From assembly GCA_963812965.1 (NCBI GenBank), contig CAWEXG010000012.1:323354-387353 (forward strand): 64,000 bases of DNA, given 5' to 3'. A model generated the notes under the pieces. The model saw only the letters and a program-made list of their open reading frames with translations. It was not told the DNA's origin and searched no databases. Below, in pieces: positions 53,693 to 61,800 of the stretch; position 1 is the first letter of the stretch; each line of letters starts with the position of its first letter. Source of the DNA: DASXMT01 sp963812965. Its GTDB lineage: Bacteria > Actinomycetota > Acidimicrobiia > Acidimicrobiales > RAAP-2. The position numbers were made by a program, and so were the translations under genes.

Positions 53693-54146
53693 TCAAAACG
53701 GCTCCTCGCTGTGCCCGTACTGCGTTGCCGTACGGTCAGACTTCGGGCCGGAGGATTGGACGCCAGCCTCCTTGCTGCGTTGCGCCTCGTTCTTGGTCAC
53801 CTGAGCCGTGGCCCAACGAATGCTGGGACCGATCTCGTCGGCCACGACCTCGACCTTGGACCGCTTATCGCCGTCAGGGGTCTCCCAGCTGTGCTGCTCC
53901 AGGCGTCCGGTGACCACCACACGTGATCCTCGTGACAGGCTCTCGGCCACGTTCTCGGCCATCTCACGCCAGCAGACCACGTCGAAGAACGATGTCGCCT
54001 CTTCCCACTCCTGGGTCTGACGGTTCTGCCAACGACGATTGACCGCCACGCCGAAGCTCGCCGTGGCTTGGCCAGTATTGGTGAACCGCAGCTCGGGATC
54101 GCGGGTGATGTTGCCGACCAGCGTCACGGTGTTCTCGGCGCTCATG
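53693..54146 (-). CDS. ssb: Single-stranded DNA-binding protein
   Basis: 150 residues from the ATG at 54146 (MSAENTVTLVGNITRDPELR). OB-fold motifs FTNTGQATASFGVAVNRRW, TSFFDVVCWREMAENVAESL, RGSRVVVTGRLEQHSWETPD and the acidic-aromatic C-terminus ending EEPF (chromosomal proteins normally end DIPF). The ATG overlaps the stop of the upstream HTH gene as ATGA. Serves replication or recombination of the element. Confidence 0.92.
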
Positions 54147-54480
54147 TGGTCGTTCCCCCGACTGCCTGCCACGTGTCCGCCATCCGTCCCGACTCGGTGG
54201 GGCGTCGGCCTACCTTGCGGATGCGTCCTTCTCGCACGAGCTCTACTCGACGGGGCCGCACCGTATTGAGCGATATGCCCGTGACATGCGAGATTTCCTC
54301 ATCTGTCAACGTGTGGTCAACGAGGGCCGTCAAGACGCGCTCTCGGGCGGTTGGGGCAAGATGTCGAACCGACTCGGCAGCCGCTCTACTGGTCGCACTC
54401 AGCGGTTGGTGAGGGGGAAGTGAGTCTGTGGCGGCAGGGTGCGACATGCGATCGCTATGGATGAAGGGGAGAACCGTCAT
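54142..54480 (-). CDS. Helix-turn-helix protein of phage type
   Basis: 112 residues with a winged-helix-like segment LTDEEISHVTGISLNTVRP followed by RRVELVREGRIRKVGRRPT, a pattern I know from small actinophage DNA-binding proteins. The N-terminal 45 residues are low complexity. Probably a regulator of the element, coupled to ssb. Confidence 0.72.
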   Translation of the reverse strand: MTVLPFIHSDRMSHPAATDSLPPHQPLSATSRAAAESVRHLAPTARERVLTALVDHTLTDEEISHVTGISLNTVRPRRVELVREGRIRKVGRRPTESGRMADTWQAVGGTTT

Positions 54481-54552
54481 GCTGGTGTTCCTTCCTGTTC
54501 CTTTGGTCTTCCGTGGTGGCTCGATTGCGTTGGGTGCCGTGCTTGCGGGACA

Positions 54553-54804
54553 TCAGACGATTTCGACTGCTGGACAGTTCGGCTCATGCTCGACAGCGAC
54601 GAGGGCGACGGTTCTAGATTCGAGCGTGTCGGGCAGTCGCATCCTTGCGCCGCATGGGCAGTGTCCAGTGGCAGAGACCAGGCGACGACGGGTGATGCCT
54701 TCCTTGACTCGCTCGCTGGCACCGTCAGGGATGTCGGGGGCGAGCACCAGGCGACGATCGGTTGCGGGTCGAATAGGGCGACGGAAGGGACGACCGTTGC
54801 TCAT
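54553..54804 (-). CDS. Small Cys-containing protein
   Basis: 83 residues. The start ATG at 54804 overlaps the stop of the ATPase gene as ATGA, which supports it as real. A possible zinc site is formed by GHCPCGARMRLP and a later EPNCPA. Not recognised. Confidence 0.55.
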   Translation of the reverse strand: MSNGRPFRRPIRPATDRRLVLAPDIPDGASERVKEGITRRRLVSATGHCPCGARMRLPDTLESRTVALVAVEHEPNCPAVEIV

Positions 54805-55979
54805 GGTGCCCCGTTCTCCGATAGGACAAGGTCCAGTGGGTCACTTCCCGTATGGTGACCCTCTGGACCACTGGACCCTGTAAAAGCCCTGGTCGCAACC
54901 AGAGGGTCCACAGGACCAGAGGGGGGTTGACCCTCTGGTTGCTCCAGTGGGTTGACCCTCTGGTTCGGAAGGCGCAACTGCCCAGGGAGTAACTGGCCTG
55001 TGATGGGGTCCCGGCGGGGTATTGGGACGACCTTGAGATCCCCCCTGGCCCGCTTGATAGTGGTGCCGCTGAACCCTTCTTCTTCCATAAGCTTCAACAC
55101 CTTGGGAGTGTCAACCGGCCCATCCTTCAGGATCGACTTCAGGTGCTCACGGGCCTCGCTACGGGCGGTTCGTTCTTCGTCGGTTTGTTGGATAGCCATA
55201 AGGTCGTCGGCACTGACGGACGATGTGGAGAGCCCGGCGATGTACCCGCACTCATGGTTGGCGTTGTTCTCAATGATGAAAGCGAGACCGTTGTCCGGCG
55301 CTCGATAGTTGGTCTTGCTCACCAGGCAGACCCGTCGTTGTTTGGTTTCGTCTGTGGGATCGACGCCGAGTACCCACACGACCCGAGGTATGGCTGTCCA
55401 TGCCGTACTGCCGATCGCTGCTGTGACCGGGTCGCTTGCGCCCTTCGGCGGATGAGTGAGCCCGAGTATGGCGCAGTTAGTCCGTTCGGCTACGTCTACC
55501 AACCCCGATAGGGCTTTGCCGACCACGCCATAGTCGTGGCTGTTGCCGGTGATCGAGTAGCCCAAGCCGTCCACCACCAGTACTCGAATGTCGTTGACGC
55601 GGATGAAGTCCTCCAGCACGGAGCAGTCTTGTGGCAACCCCCAACGGTGACGGTAGGGACGACCGTCCCTGTCGATGTCGTCTACATCGGACAGAATCTC
55701 GACCTGGCTCACGTTCGCATCGGTGGCATGAAGCCGAGCCACCAGGCGCTCATCAGCTTCTTCCAACGACAACATCGCGACGCTGCACGGGTCATGTTGC
55801 CTCTGATCGTCGGGGTACGGCCCCCCTGTGGTGAGGCGCCCAACTAGCCACGCGGCGAATGTTGACTTGCCGGACCCCTGGCGACCAACAAGTAGGTGGA
55901 TATTCCCTGCAGCCAGCCACTGGTCCCATAACCAGACGGGCTTCGTTGGGGTGATCTGATCGGCTCGGGTGGAGACCAT
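54801..55979 (-). CDS. RepA/AAA_25-type RecA-fold ATPase
   Basis: 392 residues. Walker A LLVGRQGSGKSTFAAWLVG, then SVAMLSLEEADERLVARL, Walker B VLVVDGLGYSITG and sensor-like AILGLTHPPKG form the hexameric RecA-like core used by plasmid and phage replication helicases or primase loaders. A C-terminal HTH-like region (TPKVLKLMEEEGFSGTTIKR) and a Pro/Gly-rich tail follow. The tail is encoded by iteron-like repeats. The frame remains open 231 nt upstream of the ATG at 55979 up to the stop of the excisionase gene. Confidence 0.82.
   Translation of the reverse strand: MVSTRADQITPTKPVWLWDQWLAAGNIHLLVGRQGSGKSTFAAWLVGRLTTGGPYPDDQRQHDPCSVAMLSLEEADERLVARLHATDANVSQVEILSDVDDIDRDGRPYRHRWGLPQDCSVLEDFIRVNDIRVLVVDGLGYSITGNSHDYGVVGKALSGLVDVAERTNCAILGLTHPPKGASDPVTAAIGSTAWTAIPRVVWVLGVDPTDETKQRRVCLVSKTNYRAPDNGLAFIIENNANHECGYIAGLSTSSVSADDLMAIQQTDEERTARSEAREHLKSILKDGPVDTPKVLKLMEEEGFSGTTIKRARGDLKVVPIPRRDPITGQLLPGQLRLPNQRVNPLEQPEGQPPSGPVDPLVATRAFTGSSGPEGHHTGSDPLDLVLSENGAP
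54857..54965. repeat. Iteron-like repeats GACCCTCTGG in the 3' end of the ATPase gene
   Basis: GACCCTCTGG occurs at 54857, 54929 and 54954, and its inverse CCAGAGGGTC at 54899. The last two direct copies share the longer GGTTGACCCTCTGGTT with a 25-bp period. They encode part of the ATPase tail. Possible binding sites for the element's own replication protein, or a hairpin. Confidence 0.6.
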
Positions 55980-56210
55980 CCGTGGGACGTTGGATTCGGC
56001 TTGTTCCTCCGTATCGCAGCTCTCCCCGTTGCTTGTTTCGAGTTCTTGCCGAAGCTCTTCAAGTTCTTGCCGAAGTCCTTCAGCCTCCTCGGTCTCACCC
56101 GCCTTCTCGTGTTGATTTATCTGCTTTTTGAGCTGATCTATGCGGTATTTCTTGGACGTAATTTCAGAACACGCGACGACGATGTAGGTCTGGAGCTCAT
56201 CTACGTCGGC
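55980..56210 (-). other. Open coiled-coil frame without a start codon between excisionase and ATPase
   Basis: In the ATPase frame there is no stop from the TAA ending the excisionase gene (56211-56213) to the ATG at 55979, yet the 77 codons contain no ATG, GTG or TTG. They encode a charged, probably coiled-coil segment (KKYRIDQLKKQINQHEKAG, then EEAEGLRQELEELRQELETS). The excisionase is in the same frame, so read-through of one TAA would give an HTH-coiled-coil-ATPase fusion. Confidence 0.7.
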
Positions 56211-56426
56211 TTAGGCCTGCTCGGCAATGATCCGTGCGGCGAAGGCCTCGACTGCCGCAGTTGGGATTCTGCGGGCGCGACCCAGCTTCACCGACGGCAG
56301 GTCTCCGAGGAGCACTCGTTCGTACACCCACGAGCGGCCCATGCTGAGCCTCTCAGCCGCGCCCTCGACGGTCAAGAAGAGTGGCAACGGGGCAACAGAC
56401 GCGGTCGGCCTCCTCTTGGGAAGCAC
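56211..56426 (-). CDS. Excisionase-type helix-turn-helix protein
   Basis: 71 residues: LPLFLTVEGAAERLSMGRSW then VYERVLLGDLPSVKLGRARR-IPTAAVEAF, the MerR-like winged helix of the excisionase/DNA-binding family. Probably controls excision with the integrase or acts as a small repressor. Follows the next HTH gene by 9 bp. Confidence 0.82.
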   Translation of the reverse strand: MLPKRRPTASVAPLPLFLTVEGAAERLSMGRSWVYERVLLGDLPSVKLGRARRIPTAAVEAFAARIIAEQA

Positions 56427-56435
56427 CCAGGCCGC

Positions 56436-56666
56436 TCATCTCGCGCCGCCGTTCATGGCGCGTTCTACGTACCGTTGGACAGCCGACCGAGGCACAAGGA
56501 CTCGCCTGCCGATGCGGACAGAAAGAAGATCTCCGCTCGCAATGAGTTCGCGGGTCTTGGTCTCGCTGATGCCGAGGGACTCTGCTGTCTCAAAGACGGA
56601 GGTCAGGATGCGATCCTGGACTCGGTGCTCGTCGCTGAGGGTTAGTTCATCTTGACTCTTTGCCAC
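56436..56666 (-). CDS. Helix-turn-helix DNA-binding protein (excisionase family)
   Basis: 76 residues: RILTSVFETAESLGISETKT then RELIASGDLLSVRIGRRVLV-PRSAVQRYVE, the same MerR-like fold as its neighbour. Two tandem Xis-like genes are common in actinobacterial integrative elements. ATG at 56666. Confidence 0.82.
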   Translation of the reverse strand: MAKSQDELTLSDEHRVQDRILTSVFETAESLGISETKTRELIASGDLLSVRIGRRVLVPRSAVQRYVERAMNGGAR

Positions 56667-56763
56667 CTTGGTGCCCTACTCCGGCTCCCGTCGAATGAAC
56701 TGACAGGAGTCGCGCCCAAGGACGGAGTGGAGGCTTCAAGGGCCGCGCTGGGATTGCCGGGGT

Positions 56764-57279
56764 TTACGCAGCGAGCCGATCCATCCGCACCCACTCATGG
56801 GGCACGACGGGTCGGAGGTAAGGCGGTGCATGGGTGAGACGAGGCTGGATTTCCTCAAGGTGGTGCGGCGGACGAACGGAGCGTTCGGTGGAGGCTCCCT
56901 TGGTCCTAGCTTCGGTGAGCTCTTGGGTGAGGTCGACCAGAGTGCGGAGTGCCTGCCACAGGGATGCCGAGGCTTCAACGGTACCGATAGCCTTCTTTAG
57001 GGCCGCCGCTGCCTCTATTACTGCGTCGGCACCCCACGTAAACCCGGGTACCTCGTCACAGCCGTCGGCGTCGCCTTCCCAGTAAGTGTCTTCAAGGTGG
57101 CGTCGGACTACCTCAAGGGCGGTCTGGAATCGACGATTCCGCTTGAATGCCCGGTTGGTTCCAACGACCGCGGCCAGATCTTTCATCTCGTCGAGCGCGG
57201 CCCAAGCCGGACCGAACTCTCGGTAATACTCGTCGGATAGGTAGGCGTCGTAGCTCACGTCTTGATACGTCATAGACAT
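56764..57279 (-). CDS. Hypothetical protein, 171 residues
   Basis: MSMTYQDVSYDAYLSDEYYR at the start, acidic and helical with Trp/Tyr-rich stretches (YWEGDADGCDEVPGFTWG) and an amphipathic middle (EAAAALKKAIGTVEASASLW). Not recognised. It is the first gene of the element operon; a TATA-like AT-rich stretch TTTAAATGTACTGACT lies just upstream at 57284. Confidence 0.6.
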   Translation of the reverse strand: MSMTYQDVSYDAYLSDEYYREFGPAWAALDEMKDLAAVVGTNRAFKRNRRFQTALEVVRRHLEDTYWEGDADGCDEVPGFTWGADAVIEAAAALKKAIGTVEASASLWQALRTLVDLTQELTEARTKGASTERSVRPPHHLEEIQPRLTHAPPYLRPVVPHEWVRMDRLAA

Positions 57280-57332
57280 TGGTTTAAATGTACTGACTCA
57301 GCAACCCATAGTGGTGGACCCCGACCATCCAC

Positions 57333-57990
57333 CTAACTCAGAGAGCCGAACCATTGGGACCGCACCTCGCATGACATCCGCCTCCCTCCACCACCGCGCT
57401 GGGCGCCAGGGTGGAGAGGTTCACGTCGGACAATCAACCGGGTTGAGGTGGGGAACTTCGCTCCGTTAATCAGCGAGGTGAGCTCGGCCACCGCCGCGCC
57501 GTCTTTGGGCTCGCCATCCTGGGTGAGGGCGTCCAACCACACCTCTTCGACCCCGATAGCGTCGAAGATGGCCGCGGTGAACTGGACATTCCTCCGAGCA
57601 GACACGAAGAACCCCACGTTGCGGGCCCGACACGCGGCCAAGAAATCCTCGGTGCACCCGGCCGAGTCGGCCCGCATGACGACAGTCCGCTGCACCAGTT
57701 CGGGGTCCCTAGGCGATCTCTCCGGGCAACTGGGCGACACCGCTGTCGGCCACGGTGTTGGAGCCGGCGTTCCCCGGACGCAGGAGTGTAGCCAGGGTCT
57801 CACCAGTGGCGTCGGCGAAGCAGAACAGCGGATGGAAGCTGAAGCCGCCCTTGAACGTGGGAGCTGTCTGCTCTTTGTTCTCGGAGTGGATCTCGACCAG
57901 GGAGGTGTCGATGTCCAAGAGGACAGGATCGGTCCCCACTGTCGCCGACGAGCGAGACCACACCTGGCTGCGCCGACAACAATCGCAACG
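57333..57990 (-). pseudogene. IS1380-family transposase remnant
   Basis: Two frames carry the family core: DPVLLDIDTSLVEIHSENKE and APTFKGGFSFHPLFCFAD, LLRPGNAGSNTVADSGVAQL in one, and VVMRADSAGCTEDFLAACRA, NVGFFVSARRNVQFTAAIFD, RLIVRREPLHPGAQ in another, with the switch at about 57715. The N-terminal 150 or so residues and the C-terminal third are missing, and no terminal inverted repeats are visible. It marks the right side of the integrated element. Confidence 0.85.
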
Positions 57991-58094
57991 CCGGATCACG
58001 AAACTCCCGAACACCCGCCAACGTCGCCGCAGCGATGTCATCAGCACGGAACGCATGCGTCGCCGTCCAATGCGGCAACCGCGCATTTCCCTGT

Positions 58095-58379
58095 CTAACC
58101 GGCTCCCAACGGCCGGTCACCAGGGGTGGCGAAGACCAACCCCGATGCCGAGTCGTCCCCGCTGGGACCACGAGCATCGAGTCGTAGTTCTGCAATCCCT
58201 CCGCCGCTCACCTCGCAGACGATCCTCGGCGTGTCGTGTTCGTCAACCACCACCAGTGGCCGTGTCCGGGTCTCGATGCTCAACCGGGCCGCTGTCGCCT
58301 CCAGCCGTACGACCCGGCCCTCCAGGACGCCGGCCGTATTACCTGCTGTCGTCTCTTCTGGCCTCTCCGCTGTTCTCAC
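58095..58379 (-). CDS. Hypothetical protein of uncertain reality
   Basis: 94 residues with a regular beta-strand-like pattern (RVVRLEATAARLSIETRTRP then LVVVDEHDTPRIVCEVSGGG). No family recognised, no clear ribosome site. It may be a leftover of whatever the IS1380 copy landed in. Confidence 0.35.
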   Translation of the reverse strand: MRTAERPEETTAGNTAGVLEGRVVRLEATAARLSIETRTRPLVVVDEHDTPRIVCEVSGGGIAELRLDARGPSGDDSASGLVFATPGDRPLGAG

Positions 58380-58697
58380 CTCGTCCGTCTTTCCTCATCG
58401 AACAGAAGGCGGCTTCTCGCTGCATTGGAAGCGTGGTGGAGCAATTGGTTCGCCACGTCCAGGGTGACGCAGCGAGATATTGGTCCAGACGCACTATCAG
58501 GGTCGAGCTTGATCCGCTCACCACACAGCCCCATCCTGTGGACCGGTTGGCACCGCCGGACTAGCTCATTTCCGAGTCCTGTGCTCGTTCTACGGCCCGG
58601 CGAGCCAGGACTCCTACTTGCTGAGCCTCGTACCTCTCTTATCTCCCTGAGACCAACGAGAACGAACGTGATGAGCTCGGGAGTGCCCGAAAACTGC
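58380..58697. other. Gap with no supported gene
   Basis: About 320 bp downstream of the large Ig-like gene. Open frames exist in both strands, but none shows a family, a plausible start or biased codon use. Confidence 0.4.
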
Positions 58698-58734
58698 GTG
58701 GTCCCCCGTCCGGGGTTAGGGGGCGGGGGACCAC
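58698..58734 (-). terminator. Stem-loop downstream of the Ig-like gene
   Basis: GTGGTCCCCCG and CGGGGGACCAC form a perfect 11-bp stem with a 15-nt loop, 160 bp after the Ig-like stop. On the minus strand the stem is followed by GCAGTTTTCG, a short T-run. Confidence 0.6.
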
Positions 58735-58896
58735 ACACTGTTGGCCGGTTCCCAGGCTGGGGTGCTGGGGTCCTGTGGCGATCTGTTGGTGTTCCTGTCG
58801 GCGTTCTGCCGCTGGTGTTGCTGGCCGTCCGGCCCGCTGTCCCTGGGAGCATCAAGCATCCCAGGAACAGCGGCCACACGTCCTTCTTGGTTCTCC

Positions 58897-61800
58897 CTAC
58901 GGCGCAATCCCGACAACCGGAGCGCTGAAGCTACCCACTCCCGATCCGTTGAACGGAGCGTTCCCGAAGGTGAAGATGCCGCCGTCTTGTGCTCCTAACC
59001 AGTAGCCCCCACCATTGCTGGTTGGTGTGATGCCGACTACTGGTGCATTGGACTGACCAGATGCCGAGCCGTTGAAGGCGGCATCTCCGAAAGTGAACAC
59101 ACCACCGTCTTTGGCAACCAGCCAGTAGCCGTTGCCATCTGGTGTTGCTGCCATGCTGACAACGGGGGCATTGAGTGACTGTCCGCCTTCTGAGCCAAGG
59201 AACGTGGCATCGCCAAAGGTGAAGATGCCGCCGTCGCTGGCCACCAGCCAATAGCCACCTCCGTCAGGAGTTGCAGCCATACCCACGACGGGGGCGTTCA
59301 GGTGTTGACCGCCTTCCGATCCGTAGAAGGCGGCGTCGCCGAAGGTGAAGATGCCGCCATCGGCTGCAACCAGCCAGTAGCCCTTGCCATCAGGGGTTGC
59401 TGCCATGCCCACGATGGGCTGGTTTAGGTGTTGTCCACCTTCTGAGCCGTAGTAGCCAGCGTCGCCGAAGGTGAAGATTCCTCCATCAGCTCCTACTAAC
59501 CAGTAGCCCTTGTTGTCAGGGGTAGCAGCCATACCAACAATTGGTGCATTGAGCGGCTGTCCAGCTTCTGAGCCGTAGTTCCCGGCGTTGCCGAACGTGG
59601 ACACTGCTCCATTGGAAGCAACCACTCGGTAGCCGGTGGTTGACGGTGCCAGGACGGTCAGGGTGGCTGGATTGGTGGTGACTGGTGGTCCTGCAGCATT
59701 GGTGAAGACAGCCTGGTACTGGTTGCCGTTGTCAGAGGCAGTGGTGGCTTCTGTGGTGTAGGAGGAAGATGTGGCACCAGGGATGTTTGACCAGGTGGTG
59801 CCTCCATCTGTGGATAACTGCCATTGGATCGTGGGTGTGGGGTTGCCGGTGGCTGTTGAGCTGAACGTTGTGGTGGTACCTGCTGATGTCGTTTGGCTCG
59901 TTGGTTGAGCGGTGATCACAGGTGTTGAACCCACTTGGAAAGTGACCGGGGCAGAGGTTTGGGCCGGTGTCGGACCTCCGCTCCACACTGCGGTCAGGGT
60001 GTGTTGACCGGGGGTGAGGGAGGTTGTGGTGAGGGTGGCGATGCCGGAATTGACGTTCCAAATGCTCGGGACAGGGACTGTTCCGATATCGGTGGTGCCG
60101 TCGAAGAAGTCCACTTGGCCGACGAAGAAGATGGCGTTGTTGGCACCCAACGGTGTCGGGTAGACCGTAGCGGTCATCGTCACCGGTGCGCCGACAGCAG
60201 CCGAACTGGTTGGGCTCGTGGTGAGCGTGGTGCCCGACACGGCGACCTGTTGGACGACGGCAGGTGTCGTCGGGTCGGTCGGGTTGCAGGCGTAGGCGGT
60301 TCCTCCTCCCGAAAAGCTCAGGGATGAGATAGCAACCGGGACGACGGTGCCGGGTGTACCGGAGATCGGCACCGTTGCAGACAGTCCGGTCCAGCTCATC
60401 GAGTTGATCCCGTTGGCGATCGTCGGAGTCACCGATGGAGGCGTGATCGTGACCCCACCGGGAGAGAGCCCGATGGTGACGTTGCTCACAGGCGAAGTCT
60501 CAGGTCCACCATGCGGGTCTATGTTCAGCGTCAGATCGAGAGCGCTGACCGGCACGGTTGAACCGCTCGGTACGGGGCTGGGGACCGTGGCCACGGCCAC
60601 CACTGACGCATTGAGCGTCCCGATGGTAGCGGTCTGACAGACGAACGGCGTGCCGGGTGCTGGTGGCCCTACCGTGAACGTCTGCGAGTACGAACTCGGG
60701 GAGTAGACCGGGTCACCGGAGTACTCCATGGTGAGCGTATGGGTCCCTGGGGTCAGACCAGCGGTGGAGAGATAGAGCTGGCCTGGGTCAAGGGTGCCTG
60801 GAATACTTGCCGTGCCGCTTGTAGCGACCTGTACACCGTCAACGAGATACGTGATCGACCCTGTCGGGATGGGCATGGTGTAGTTCGGATTCGACGCAGC
60901 CGTGAGGGGTATTCCGGTCTCGCCATCGTATGGCTTGACCCGGTAGCCCTCTGGCACCGGTGTTGTCGGTACGGTAGTGGTGTTCCAGGCGACCGGGGAC
61001 CGTGCCCCATAGGTCATGGTGAACGTACCAATGGCGTCGGGAGCACCACTGTCCGTCGGCGCGATGGAGTTGAACGGGCTGTCAGACGGGGTACACGACG
61101 AGTTGCTCGTAACCGGAACCGTGCAGTCTCCGTTGTAAAGCGTTGCCCGGACGGTTGCCCCCTGATTTCCCGCGCCTGGACCAAAGTTGCTGGGGTCATA
61201 GGCAATCGATATCTCAAGATTGACTGTGACCGACGTTCCAGGGGCTAAGGCAAACGATGACGGAGACGTACCGCAGGGTGGTGTTCCAAAACCACTGAAG
61301 TACCAATCCGTTCCGCCATCGGGCGATGTCATTGGACACCAATTTCCAGCGGCGTCTTGGTAATCGAGCGTTATGTCGTCGTCTCCTTGGAATGAGTTTG
61401 GATTCTGAAAAAAGAGCTTGAGGTAGTTGGAACTCCACGTCTGACCCATCGAGGGGTTGGTAATGGTGACTGACATCGGACTCGGGGTCGGTGATGACAG
61501 CTCGACTGTGTTGGGCAGGTTCAACGTGACCGACGGCAGCGGCTGGATCGTGTACGGCACCGCTGGCGAGGTGCTGCCGTCATAGTCGAAGTCACCGGAG
61601 TAGACCGCCGTCAGCTGATTGGCCTGACTCGGCAAGGTCGTTGTGGTGTAGGTGGCACTGCCGTTGCTGACCGGTTCAGTGGCAATCACGTTGCCGTTGG
61701 CGAGGAAGTTCACGTTGCCCGTGGCAGCGGTGGCGGTGCTCCCGCCCGAGCTGATCGTGTCGGTCAAGGTCACCGAGGTCGTTGTCAGCTGTGGGCTGGC

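Larger units (their letters stand above)
45971..57279. mobile_element. Phage-derived integrated element next to tRNA-Val
   Basis: From the 3' end of tRNA-Val to about 57.3 kb every gene is on the minus strand and almost all overlap. Order in transcription: unknown, two small HTH proteins, coiled-coil frame, RepA-like ATPase, small Cys protein, HTH, SSB, WhiB, very large protein(s), two more structural-type proteins, integrase. No capsid, portal, tail or terminase gene is seen. I could not find a copy of the tRNA 3' end at the right side, so the right boundary is only where the IS1380 remnant begins. Confidence 0.65.

Noticed and set aside
56001..56645. A plus-strand frame with hydrophobic stretches
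   Set aside because: It is the complement of the coiled-coil frame and the two HTH genes; no ribosome site or family.
57280..58400. A duplicated tRNA-Val 3' end as right attachment site
   Set aside because: I looked for GTGGGTTCGAGTCCC or close variants here and saw none; the site may lie outside the window or be lost.
58376..58879. A Pro/Arg-rich minus-strand protein after the Ig-like gene
   Set aside because: Low complexity, contains the terminator-like stem, no family and no credible start.
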